Below are positions 22,754-33,170 of a stretch of 64,000 nucleotides of DNA, piece by piece. The notes under the pieces were generated by a model. It ran no database searches. It was not told the origin of the DNA and saw nothing but the letters and a program-made list of their open reading frames with translations. Made by a program: the position numbers and the translations under genes. Source of the stretch: Ursus arctos (taxonomy: Eukaryota; Chordata; Mammalia; Carnivora; Ursidae); NCBI RefSeq assembly GCF_023065955.2, contig NW_026622841.1, forward strand, positions 18,114,501 through 18,178,500, given 5' to 3'. How positions within the stretch are numbered: position 1 is the first letter of the stretch; each line of letters opens with the position of its first letter.

Positions 22754-22821
22754 TGTTTTCCTTGTTGATTTTCTGTTTGAATGATCTGCCCATCAATGTA
22801 AGTGGGGTGTTAAAGTCCCCT

Positions 22822-23400
22822 ATTCTTTTATATGGCTGAATAATACTCTATTGTATGAATGTACCACATTAATTCATGTATTCATTAGCTGATGGACATT
22901 TGGGTTGTTTCCATTTTTGGCTGTTATAAAACTGCTGCTATAAATATTCATATATAAGTTTTGAGGGTTTTGTTTGCTTTAATTCATATATAAGTTTTAC
23001 ATACACATATATTTTCATTTCTCTTGGGTACATACCTAGGAGTAGAATCACGGGTTCTTGTGATATTTCTGTTTAACCATTTGAGGAACCCCAGACTCTT
23101 TTCCTAAGTGCCTACCTCATTTTACAGCCCCACAAATAGTGTGTGAGGGTTCTTGTTTCTCCATATCCTCACCAAAACTTGTTTTTAATGACTTTTTGAT
23201 TCTAATTATCCTAGTAGTTATGAAGTGATGTCTCGTGGTTTTGATTTGCATTTTTGTGATGACTAATGAGGTCTAGCATCTTTTTATGTGCTTATTAGCC
23301 AGTTCACTGATATAATGTCTTTAGTATAAGATCCTTTGCCCGTTTAAAAAATTAGGTTATTTGTATTTTTATTATTGAGTTGTAAGTGTTCTTTATAGGA
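22822..23400 (-). mobile_element. Old LINE-1, right piece, antisense
   Basis: Continuation of the element at 18880-19016: TATGGCTGAATAATACTCTA, AGCTGATGGACATTTGGGTT, TTTGATTTGCATTTTTGTGA and CTTATTAGCCAGTTCAC are antisense L1 ORF2 C-terminal text. Both pieces join in the right order once the younger L1 is removed. Confidence 0.85.
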
Positions 23401-23404
23401 ACTA

Positions 23405-24300
23405 GAGTGACGTTAGCAAAATGATGGCATAGGAATTCCCAGTGCTCATCATTCCCCAGAAATGCCACTCTGAACAAATACCCACATGCAAAAATACCTT
23501 CACAAGAACCAAAGATTCCAGATGAGGGATTATAGCACCTGCGTGACGTACAGACACCAGAGATGTGTTCAGGAGCGTAGGAAAAATTGACACTACCCTC
23601 ATCCTGCCTCCCTCAAGCCTAGGCAGCCCAGCCTGGAGAGAGACACCCCCCTTGTGGGAGAAGGAGAATGAAGTGAGCAGGTGAACCCCAGAGCTGGCCT
23701 GTCCAGCACCAGGCCCACTCTGGTGACTCACATCCCCAGATCACCCTGGTACCAATCCGGCCCCATGGACCCAAGCTATAGACCTATTCCCCCAGCACCA
23801 GGCCAACACCCACGGACCCAGGCTCCTGGCCCATGCCAGTGCCAAAGCAGCCCATGCAGACCCGAATCCAGGCTGGCCTCTGAGACCCCAGGTTATTTGG
23901 TCAATGCCCATAGCCCCAGGGTCCAGAGTTATCCTAGTACCAGGCTGGCCCCTGTGGCCCCAGCTTTCAGCCCTGCTTGAATGAAACCAGGATCTAGGCC
24001 TATTCCAGTATCAGACTGGCTTCCACACACACCTAGATGGTGGCCTACCCCAATGCTCCCCAGTGCCTGGTTAGCTCCTGTGGACCCAGGATTCAAGTCG
24101 ACCCCCATATACCCAGGTCCCAGGCTCTTCTTTGGAGGCTCAAACACCAGGTCCGACCCAGTGAACCCAGGCTCTAGGCCTGCCCTGTGGACCCAGGCAC
24201 CAGCCCCATCTACCCAAGGGCTCTAGCAACAAGCCCCTAAGAAAACAACTACACAGAGCACACCTGGAATGTCTGGAAGAGCTGACTGGTGAAAGGCTTT
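23405..24300. repeat. GC-rich degenerate minisatellite-like repeat, possibly an L1 5' UTR
   Basis: From about 23690 to 24235, phrases such as CTGTGGACCCAGGCACCAGC recur in variant form (23764, 23812, 23950, 24079, 24139, 24187). They form an imperfect array with spacing of roughly 40-60 bases. Both strands stay open in proline-rich frames, an effect of the repeat and not of coding. The flanks (23405-23680 and 24240-24300) do not repeat. Old mammalian L1 5' UTRs have similar CCAGG-rich arrays, so this may be one in the + orientation; it could instead be a local minisatellite. Confidence 0.55.
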
Positions 24301-24309
24301 GTCACCGAA

Positions 24310-24535
24310 TTAAATACTTACATTTAATTAAAAATATATTAAATATATATTTAAATTCAACAGAAACTGGAATAAATAAATCCTCTTGCTTTTGAGGTAG
24401 TGATTAGATATATCTTTTCATAATTACTTTTCTGTTTACCAGAACCAAGAAGCCAGTACAGCCCGTTCGCATTCTCCTTTATTGCCAGGGTAAGAATATA
24501 TTTCCGTCTTACAGGGGGCATTGTAGGTAGAGAGC
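24310..24535. other. AT-rich unique DNA
   Basis: Contains an A/T tract at 24310-24360 (TTAATTAAAAATATATTAAA). No gene or named repeat was recognised. Confidence 0.4.
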
Positions 24536-24539
24536 CACA

Positions 24540-24675
24540 GGCCTGACGCTGACAGTGCTCGCGTCAAAGCCTCAGTATGCCAGTGTGTCGTCGCTGGCAC
24601 GACCCGTCCCCCGTGCCCGGGAAGCCAGTGCGGCGCGGGGACGAGAATGCCAGCATCTGACGCACACGGCTGCTT
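24540..24675. promoter_or_regulatory. Small CpG-dense islet
   Basis: About 15 CpG in some 135 bases by eye, including CTCGCGTC, TGTCGTCGCTGG and GTGCGGCGCGGGGACGAG. The neighbours are almost CpG-free. No repeat explains it. It may be a regulatory element, or a local patch of GC-biased conversion. Confidence 0.35.
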
Positions 24676-24837
24676 CCTGCTCCCCCTTGGAGTCCTGACA
24701 AGAAATGACCTTGTTCAATCCTGCTGAGCTTCCTAGATTTACGGGGCTTATAGCAACACATGGGAAGGAGATTATGTTTATTTTTAAAACGTAAAAAAAA
24801 TGCAACCTTCCCAAGGCCTTTGTAGTGTGTGTGCAAC

Positions 24838-24869
24838 AACACACACACACACACACACAAACACACACA
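24838..24869. repeat. (AC)n microsatellite
   Basis: About 16 AC units with one AAAC interruption. It creates the Cys/Val-rich minus-strand frames here, which are not coding. Confidence 0.95.
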
Positions 24870-24899
24870 TGCAATGTATGTATAATCACTTCTAATTAA

Positions 24900-25875
24900 C
24901 TTCAGCTCTTCCTGCAAAACTAAGTGTGAAGTCTTAAAGACTTGTCAGCTTCTCTGCCTGTGAAATTTATCTACTTCTAATTGTGAATAACAATACATTC
25001 AAGGTTAGCTATAAATGACTCAGATTTCACAGGAATCCAAAGTCTTAAAACCACATTTGAAGATGAGTGCATTTACACAAAACATTTTCGTAGTATGCTT
25101 CCAGATCAAAATATAGTTATTTACGCTGATCCAAAATGCCTTTTTTTCTGAAGGAGGATGGCGTGTTTCTCTGATACCTGTGAAAAAAAGAGACTTGATT
25201 GATTTCAAAGTAAATTCAGATGTAAAAGGTATAAAGCAGTAAAGATGCCTAAAATAAGGATGAAGATATCATTATGGTGGACTGAAAAACGGATTCAGTT
25301 TACAGTTTCACAAAATAAAATATCCAAAGAGCAGATATTAAATAAGATTAAGATCCCCCCCCCCCATGTTCTCAATAGCTTTTAGAGTACCGAAGACTCT
25401 TCCAGCCTTTACCACTAGATGTCATGAAGAGCCCAGTGAAATATAACAGGTTTCCCGAGTGCGGTCTGTTACAGAGCCTTTACAAGTTTTCCCCAATTTT
25501 GTACTTAATTTGGATAGGAAGTAATTTCCTTTGGGGTTTGTGTCAAAATATTCATTGTGGATTAATGTTAAGTAAGATGTTAATAACTATTAGAAAATGC
25601 GATCAGTTATCAAATGATGGGAAGCACAGCTATTAAAGCATGGGGAGTACCTCTGGGGAGAATGTTGTCTGCCCCATGGGGTATCCGAGCTGTGCTTAAG
25701 GTCTGCTCTGGACTACAGTTCACTTAGGATCCCCTGTCTTCCTTTCCTTTTGAAATAGGCACGGGCTTGTCACATGTGCAGTCATCAAGACTTCATAGGA
25801 TTTTTGGTAAAATTAGGTCAGTGAAAGGAATGATAAAGGGGGGGGGACCTTGATATCAGGTGAGCATGTTTGAAT
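24900..25875. other. Intergenic, no recognised feature
   Basis: Unique-looking DNA with a C11 run at 25355-25365. No exon, RNA gene or clear repeat. Confidence 0.4.
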
Positions 25876-25879
25876 GTAG

Positions 25880-26165
25880 ACCTTGAGATCCACTCAGCAG
25901 AGTCATTCTGGAGGAAGACAAGTGGATGGGTGGAAGTTTAGAGAGAGAGAGAATTTGACTCAATATAAGGAAGAACTTTCTAAATAAAAAATAGCCCATC
26001 ATTTAAACCCAGTGCTCTAGGAAGCAGTGGTGTCCCTTGTCACTGGAAAGATTTAAGCACCAATAGAATGGCCCTCAGTGGGCCGGAAAGAATCTCTGTT
26101 TGGGGTGGAAAGTTGGACTAAGTGACCTCTAAGCTTCTCTAAGAGCCACAATTCTATACGCAGGG
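25880..26165 (+). mobile_element. LINE L3/CR1-type 3' end, sense, ancient
   Basis: The order of phrases matches the CR1-clade 3' end: AAGGAAGAACTTTCTAA, GTCCCTTGTCACTGGAAAGA, TTTAAGCACCAATAGAATGG, AAAGTTGGACTAAGTGACCT, CTCTAAGCTTCTCTAAGAGC and the terminal ATTCTATACG, a relic of the (ATTCTATG) tail. In mammals these are L3 or CR1_Mam relics, older than the therian split. Confidence 0.6.
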
Positions 26166-26169
26166 ATGT

Positions 26170-27090
26170 CCATCATGTAACAACTAAGAAGGCAGCAAGG
26201 AAAGAGCCGAAGATGTGTCCTTAGGTAAATACAAATACATATTTGAGTTTACTTAACCAGGAAACATTGAGTTCTTGAAGCCACACGGGGGAATTACAAT
26301 GAGACTGCCTGGGAAAAACTGGCAAGAAGGCACCATTGGACTTTGCTGTTTCCAGCCTCTGCCTCCTGAATCCTCTCCATCCCCGGGGCCCATCTCCTCT
26401 CTCCCAAGAAAACACGCTCCACTTGCTCCTTCTAACCAAAAGCTGATCTGACTCAGTCTTTACAAACGTAGATCTGGGAGTAACTTCAGTGACAATCTTT
26501 TTAACGTGCTGCATTTTCTTAGGGAATAATGCCTCAAGGCTACGCTAACGGAATAAAAGTCAGTCTGGGGATGGAAGGTGTCCACCGGCCTGCAGGGGAA
26601 GAAAAGGGCCCTAGTTTGACCCCCTAACATTTGCCTTTTCTGCCAAGACCATTAACTGCAGAGTATGGCTGGTGCTTACGTATATCACTTGGGCTCCAGA
26701 GACTGATAAAAAACAAAACAAAATATTTCCACGTATTCTTTGCTCTTGAACGCAAAACAAAAACAAATTACAGCTGAGCTATGACTTAAGCCCACCCAAG
26801 ACCTTGAGGTATATATATAGCGAATGACCCCATATATTTCAGGAGTATGACCTGACTGTCCATCAATTTCATTCAATAAAAGGCAGGTTTTATCACATCT
26901 TTCTGAACTGAGAGTTTGGTAAAACATCACATGGTTAGCCTGTAAGATGGATTTAAAATCTCCTTCTTATGCCGAGCCCGAAAAAGATTTACACATGCTC
27001 ACATTTTTTAGGTGCACAGAAGAGTTAAGTGCTGGACTGTTTACCTGGATTCCGGACCAGATGTTAAATGAAATCCTTTCTTTTCTGTTC
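26170..27090. other. Intergenic, no recognised feature
   Basis: Mixed-composition unique DNA. A possible TATA-like ATATATATAG lies at 26811-26820 without other promoter marks. The open frames at 26221-26514 (-) and 26947-27141 (+) are not recognisable. Confidence 0.35.
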
Positions 27091-27099
27091 CCCATGGAC

Positions 27100-27235
27100 A
27101 GAGACCACCCACAGTATCACAGATACTTAGAGCAGAGGTGAACCACAGGGACCCTTTAGCTCAATCTCTTAATTCCACAGATGAGGAAACTGAGGCCCAG
27201 AGTCACTTGTTCTACCTGGCAACACACTGTCTCTC
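27100..27235 (-). mobile_element. MIR-type SINE remnant, antisense
   Basis: CACAGATGAGGAAACTGAGG with CCCAGAGTCACTTG is the antisense form of the MIR core 'cctcagtttcctcatctgt'. The left flank GGGACCCTTTAGCTCAATCT fits the related subfamily with an L3-like tail. Confidence 0.65.
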
Positions 27236-27559
27236 CACCGCGCTGTCTCCTTCCCAGAGGGCATGTGCTGGAAATGCAGACCCACATTTGCGCAGACCTA
27301 GGTACATGCCTTCACCTGCCCCGCCCCAGGAATCAAGAGCAGAGGAACAGAGATAGCTGTGTGGGGGTGGAAAGGGGGTCTGTTGCCATCAGCTACCCCA
27401 GTGGTTCTTCCTATTTTATCACCGAGAAATGAACATAGTAACTGCCAACTATAGTGGGACCCATGCATTGAAAAATTACTTCTACGAAACAAACCCCGTT
27501 TGTTAAATATTCAGTTATTTTCCTGCTAAAAAGAGGAATTGAAGACAGGCATTCTATTC

Positions 27560-27960
27560 TGATCAGCACGGAGAGCCAGGGTGAGGCAAACCCAGCTCGT
27601 TGCAAAGAAACGCGGCGTGCTGGCCTCAGCAACCTTCCAGATGGTTTCCTTTAGAAGTATTGAAACGTAGGAACCAGTCAAGGACCTTCAGAAGTCTGGA
27701 AGCTCAGGTTGGTAATACTGGCCCGAAGGACACTCCCACGACTCCTTGGCCTCGACTTCATCACCACCACGTCTGAGTTAACCGCGGTTCTGCACGGGCT
27801 AGGTGCGAGGTGAGGGCCCGCCGCGAACCACCATCATCTTGCACCTGGATTATTGGAAGGGCTCCGCAGGGTCTCCTGCTCCCACCCGGCCCATCTCCCT
27901 CGAGTCTGTGCTCAACGGAGCAGCGGGTAACGTGGTTGAACACGCCACTGCTGTAAACAG
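27560..27960. promoter_or_regulatory. CpG-rich segment overlapping L2
   Basis: About 25 CpG by eye over 400 bases, densest at 27735-27960 (ACCGCGGTTCTGCACGGGCT, GCCCGCCGCGAACC, GAGCAGCGGGTAACGTGG). This exceeds what a decayed L2 normally keeps. Possible regulatory use is speculative. Confidence 0.3.
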
Positions 27961-28566
27961 TGCTGGCTCCGCATTTACTCAAGCAAGAGTGAAGTCCCTA
28001 GAGGGATTCACAAGGCCCCCCCCTCCCCCAGTTTGGCTCCTGCCCCTGCCCGCCCCCTGCTCCTCTGACTCTACCTCCCCCTCCTTTCTTCAAATTGTTC
28101 TGCTAACTGGGCTGAGTCACACTGGCCAACCTGCTGTTTCTCAGTTATTCCAGGAAGAGCCCCAACTCTGGGCCTTTTGTGCTCGCTGTTGCTACTCTCC
28201 AGAACTCTCTTCTCCCAAGCAGCTCAAAGCAGCCCCTCGTCTGCTTCAGGGTTTACTCAAATGCCGCCTTCTTATTTGCTCTCTTCTTGGCTGTCCCCTC
28301 TGCAATTGCAACACCCCTCTCCCCACTACAACCCCCTCACGCCAATGCCCCCCCTTTCCACCCCTCTTCTCTGCTGGGTTTCTCTCCTTATCAGTCTAAG
28401 AGGCCAGATATGTTCCTGGTTTACTGTCTGTCTTTCCCAGCAGAATGTAGACTTTATGAGAACAGAAATCATCATCTCTTCTGTTTCCTGTAGTGTTCGG
28501 TGCCTGGACGTGTGCGTGGCACATAGCTGGCACTCCATAAACTTTACTGAGGGAAGGCACGAATGA
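27830..28566 (+). mobile_element. LINE-2, long 3' part, sense
   Basis: Follows the L2 consensus in order: CTGGATTATTGGAAGGGCTC (27845), TCTCCTGCTCCCACCC, CTCAAATGCCGCCTTCTTAT (28257), AGAATGTAGACTTTATGAGA (28443), GTGGCACATAGCTGGCACTC (28515) and terminal GAATGAATG. About 740 bases makes this the longest L2 copy here. The 198-codon + frame at 27803-28399 runs through it in a frame unrelated to any L2 protein that I can recognise. Confidence 0.7.
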
Positions 28567-28639
28567 ATGCACACCATCTCGCCATGTTCCAGGCTAGGAG
28601 CTTCAGGGGAAGTGATGAGACGCTGCAGTGAGCTCTGGG

Positions 28640-28835
28640 TGCCCCATTCTGTGGGTGGGAGACCCTGGGCTGTCAACCCTGCGAGTATCTCACTGTGTGA
28701 CTTTAAGCCACTTGTATAACCTCTCTGTACCTTGCTATTCCTACTTTACACCTGAGAACACTAATACTAGTCTTAACTCTCTCACGAGGATTTATAGGAA
28801 TAACACGAGACAAGGCGTACAAGCACTTTGAAGTC
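28640..28835 (+). mobile_element. MIR SINE remnant, sense
   Basis: TGTGTGACTTTAAGCCACTT, TATAACCTCTCTGTACCTTG, CACGAGGATTTATAGGAATA and TACAAGCACTTTGAAG follow the MIR order. Confidence 0.7.
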
Positions 28836-29149
28836 AGACATTCCATTCAGCTGTAAGAGATTATTGTTCTTTCAAAGATTAATTGCATGTTCAAGAGAGA
28901 AAGATTGAAGAGAGCTTCGGGATCTAGTGTTGAGAGAGGGATCTGAAGAGCAGTGAACGTGTATGTGGATCGCTCAGTATGTGACATCACAAACGGAAAT
29001 AATTTGGGAGCCAGGAGGCTGAAAGTCTGTGGTCTTGCAACCCACCCCAGAAATCCACAGCCGTGCCTGCAACGGTAAGTTATTCTTCGCCCAAAGCACT
29101 TTAGGCCAAGTGATGAGAAGGATTGATTCAAGCTGTAATAATGACCACT

Positions 29150-29345
29150 TACTTTAATAATAGTAGCTACCACTTACTTCCCTGTCTATTGTGAGCTCCG
29201 TTCTATGGGTTTTAACTGAGTTAGTTAATCCTCGCTACACTACGCCGTAGGGATTATGATCTCTGTTTGATGGGTCAAAAATTGAGGCTTAGAGAAGTGA
29301 AAGAATCTGACCAAGGGCACACAATCGAGTGAACCTGTCTCTGTT
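29150..29345 (-). mobile_element. MIR SINE remnant, antisense
   Basis: TTTTAACTGAGTTAGTTAAT, TACGCCGTAGGGATTATGAT, TTGAGGCTTAGAGAAGTGAA and CAAGGGCACACAATC are the antisense MIR blocks in order. Confidence 0.75.
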
Positions 29346-29349
29346 CTGC

Positions 29350-32300
29350 CTTGCTGCCCTGCTTTCCATTCATTCGCAGGCAAGTTCGAGAGAAGAAGGC
29401 GGAATCAGGATTCCAGGTCCAATATCTGGAATTTTTATAAGGTTAAGCTCTTATTTTCTTTCTCATAATCAGCCCCTCACAGGGTAGGATCTAATGCGAT
29501 ACCATCTTTCTTCCTTCTCCAGTGTTTGCATTTGCGTTAATCTTGTCTCTTTCAACAGCTTTGAGTTGCGCGTAGTACTAACACACTAGTACTTCACGGA
29601 GTTGAACATCTCCCATAACCCCTGCCATGCTCGATTACTGGTTTGGTTAAATGACTTCAGTTTCCTGAATGCTATTAAACGGCCACATGACCATTTCTGG
29701 GAGTCTCCTTAATCGCCTCCCCCAACCCCCCAAAAGGAAATGAATATTCAATTAGAGAAATTGGTGAGGTAGAGAAGGTTTCCATTTAAGGATTTTTATA
29801 AGAGTGAGTTGGTGGTGGTGGTCTTGACTTTTCTTTGTACATCTAAACCGGCACAGGAAACTTAGATACTTTCACCTAAAACACACTGATGTATCAATTC
29901 GTTTTTGCACTTTCCAGCTTAGAAAGGGGAAGTTATTCATTTTCCAAAATATGAACAATATATAAAAAAGAAGTTGATCTAATTTTCCACCCAATTGTAC
30001 AATTCTGGGATCTTCATGGTTTAAGGCACCTAAAATGCACTTGAACTCTGGAAAAAGAGAAGCCAACTTTCAGAGAGCTGATGTGTCTTCTTTCCTTCCG
30101 CAGGATTGAATTGGGAAACCACCACAGACTATTATAGTCTGAATTACTGCTTAACCTAAAGGCCTTTTAACTGACTAGAAAATGATTGCCCACAACTTGG
30201 CATTGAGAAGCCAGAAAACCACAGCGGACATAGCTAGAAAAAAAAAAGAGGAAAAACATGTAATGAAGATGTTTATATTCATTCAGAAGTCTACATATGT
30301 ATTTAAACAGAAGTTGTAAGCCAAGCCTGTCTTTCAAGAGGTGCTGAGGAAGTGTTTTTTGAGGGGAGAAGAGCAGGGACAAGCTATGTTCTTCTAAACC
30401 TAAAACAACCCCTGGGGTACGCCCCAACTCCACGGGAGACAGACATTTTATTTAGATGTATTTTATACCAAAGGACATACTATAGACATTGCAAATCAAT
30501 CTCACATTTCTTCTTAATTGTTTTCACTATACGCAGTGGAAACAACATGTTCTTTTTTGTTCTACAGGTGGGGAGGGAAGGAGGCAGTCTGTATGTGTGT
30601 GTATATATATATTTGCTTTCTCTCTCATTATAACTTCCTTATAATATGGACATTGAGTGACATCACTAACACTCGTGTTGAAGACAAGGGGGATTTTAGT
30701 GACTGCTTTCTCCTCTTAGGTCTTGCAATACTTAAGCTGACTTACACCCTTTCTCTGTGGTAGTAGGTTCCAATTTGTATAAATGAATAAAAGTTCGGGA
30801 GTTTAGATCGTCAGTGTTGCACCATCCCCCTAACCAACAGCTGTGATGTCTGGAAGAAAAATAAAATCAGCAAGCTAGATGGAATGGAAAGAAAAAAAAA
30901 GCAAGAGACATTTCCTATTGACTCCAATTAAAGAATTTTTGCAAATCGTTGCCTCCATCTTGGGGTGTGCACTGTGCTGTCCACACTGGCTTTTAATCTG
31001 CTTTCAAGTGCAGTTCAAGGTGTGGATATTGATCTATAAACCCCTGACGGTTGATCCCTGGGTACCAAGCTGCATCTCTTTGTTTACCATTGTGACAGCT
31101 GAGGTCAATTAGAGCGCGGGCTAACAATCCTCATTTCCAAACACCCTGAAGAGCTGTCCTTGCTAAAGTACCCCTAGCTCACGAATCTCCTCTCCCTGGA
31201 TCTCCTCCTCCGGATGGCCTGCGTCCAAAAGATTTGCAAAGCAAGGCCATGTAGCCCAAATCTCCATTCCACCCACTCACCATCTCTTAGGTCATTTTAC
31301 CGACTCAGGGTGGGGTACTAACCCTTTCTTAAAAGCTCAGTGTATTTGATTCTGGGCATCACAAACAGTTGCTGCTGAGACTGTCTTCCGGTGTCCATGG
31401 AGCACACGGTGTCCATGTCTGTGCAACTCAAAGTGTGGTTCTCCAACCAGCAGCCGCACCTGGGAGTTTGTTGAACGTGCAAATTCTTGGGCCCCATCCC
31501 ACACCTAATGAATCAGTAACCCTGGGGCTGGGGCCAGCAATCTGTGGCTTAACAAGCCCTCCAGGTAATGCTGATCCACGCTCACGATTAAAAACGACGG
31601 GTATAGGTGATGATTTCAGTGACTCCCCCCCGCCCTGCCTCCCTTCGCACCATTCAAATCTCCCTCCACCTGTTACACACCTGAACTTTCACGGACTAAC
31701 ATCTTCTCTCTCGTTTAAAGCTTTGGATCCTGCAAGACACACATGGCTACAAGCATTTTAAGCTACCATCCGTTACTTATATCTTAGTATGAACAGTTTC
31801 ATATTTTTCTGTTTTTATAGAAAGACTCAAGATGCTGAACTTCAGATGGGGAGGGATCTCTCCAGCCCTTGAGAGGAAAATAGGAGGGAGCAGGGACCTG
31901 AGCAAAAGTCCCTTCGAGCTATGGTTTTACTCAGCGTGAGCTTTGCGTCTTGTTCATCTGAGACAATGTGCAGAGGAACGTCAAAGGACTAAAAACTCCT
32001 GGGCACACAGCACAGATATTGAAGGATCCAACACACTAAACAGGGCAGAGTCGTTGCTTAGAGGTGAAAAAGTGAAGGTTGGCCAGTGTGGCCCCAAGTA
32101 CTAACAATGAGGAAGAGAACCTAACACGGAAAATGGAGTGGGGACAGATACACGGGGGAATGATCGTTTGTCTAGATCGTTTTTACACAGGATCCTTCGA
32201 AGGCTTTAACTCCACCACAGAAAGAAAAAAGAAAGAGGTTATAATCAAATTTCAACCAGTATCACTATAGCTTGCATCTGCTATGGAGACAGAGGGGAAT

Positions 32301-32390
32301 TTCCCTTTTCCTCGCTGACTCTCACTGCGCAGCTGAGCCGTGGTCCCAGAAGGCGACGGCTTGCCTGGTGGGCTAAGCATGGCAATCAGA
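29350..32390. other. Unique intergenic DNA, repeat-poor
   Basis: Three kilobases without a clear interspersed repeat, unusual for this window. It includes a (TG)(TA) mini-tract at 30595-30612 and motif-rich DNA at 30880-31130. No exon is recognisable. The frame at 31369-31761 (+, 130 codons) is Pro/Ser-rich, has no family resemblance and is probably chance. Confidence 0.4.
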
Positions 32391-32394
32391 GACA

Positions 32395-32545
32395 GGGAAC
32401 CCAGCCTTCTTAATCCTAACTCTGCCATCCGTTCAGGCAAGCCCGGGGCTGGTCTCTTAACTTCTCTGTGGCTGTTTCTTCCCTGTAAACCAGGAATAAA
32501 AACATTCACCTGCCCCTCAGGGCGACTCTGGGGGACTGACTGGCA
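32395..32545 (+). mobile_element. MIR SINE remnant, sense
   Basis: CTTCTTAATCCTAACTCTGC, TCTTAACTTCTCTGTGGCTG, TTTCTTCCCTGTAAACCAGG and AAAACATTCACCTGCCCC follow the MIR consensus. Confidence 0.7.
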
Positions 32546-32559
32546 GATGACAGGGCTGC

Positions 32560-33170
32560 CCTTTACGTTTTCAATGTGCCACATAAAAGCTGTTTTGCTT
32601 GTTGGGGGCGCTCTTTTGTCTGGTTTCTCACAGAGCAACCTTTCATGATGCTTTAGAAAATCAATTCCGTTTGTAAACTCTATCAAGTAATCACACGGAA
32701 CTTGGAGCTTTAACTTCTGAAACTCGAATTGCACAATAGGAAATTGCCAAATGTGGATATTATAGGAATTTGAACATGCGGAACGCGGCCTTGCGCTGGA
32801 TAATAATGGTATTGAGGAATGTGCAGCTGTTTGTATGGGAGTGAGGAGTCCCAGTCCTTGGAGAGCGGGAATGGCAGGAACTGCCTCTAACTATTGTAAT
32901 CTACAAGATTATCCCATTAATCATACTCGTCTCTGGGAGTACCTTCGTTCTAACTCGAAGTGTTGTTTTTCCCTTGGTACGTCACATGCAAGAAAGCTTC
33001 TAATTGAAAACATTACAGGGACAAATTTCAAAATGTTTTTAAATACAAGATGAGTTTTAGTTGCCAGTAAAAGAAAAGTAAATTGCACACATCGGAACCT
33101 GATCCGATTACATTTTTGGGTTTTTCTGTGTGTGTTTTTTCCTTTTTCTAACCTATAACATGTTATCATT
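32560..33170. other. Unique block, candidate conserved non-coding element
   Basis: Repeat-free, balanced composition, with several homeodomain-like cores (GTAATCACAC at 32687, CCATTAATCATACT at 32914), an E-box CAGCTG at 32824 and a CRE-like TACGTCA at 32978. A conserved enhancer would look like this, but conservation cannot be judged from one sequence. Confidence 0.3.

Larger units (their letters stand above)
19017..22821 (-). mobile_element. Younger carnivore LINE-1, antisense, 5'-truncated, nested in an older L1
   Basis: On the minus strand this holds L1 ORF2 from the endonuclease domain to the C-terminus, and a 3' UTR ending in an A-rich tail (T-rich at 19017-19045 here). Recognisable protein pieces include SRIDHILGHKTSLNKFKK at 22.6 kb (endonuclease) and [20 protein letters not shown] and [20 protein letters not shown] at 20.3-20.5 kb. 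Frames are interrupted, so it cannot retrotranspose. There is an internal deletion near 20810. The candidate target duplication ATTCTTTT occurs at 19009 and 22822. Two sense CanSINEs sit inside it. The 5' end lies inside the endonuclease domain, so ORF1 and the promoter are missing. Confidence 0.9.

Noticed and set aside
19017..22821. Active full-length LINE-1
   Set aside because: It is 5'-truncated in the endonuclease domain, lacks ORF1 and promoter, has broken frames and carries two SINE insertions.
23681..24226. Long proline-rich frames on both strands (up to 99 codons) as possible genes
   Set aside because: They arise from the degenerate CCAGGC-type repeat, overlap on both strands and lack splice or promoter context.
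27803..28399. The 198-codon + strand frame as a protein-coding gene
   Set aside because: It runs through an L2 relic, shows no known domain, and other frames in the same GC-rich stretch are also open.
32252..32734. The 160-codon minus-strand frame as a gene
   Set aside because: It crosses a MIR element and has no recognisable motif.
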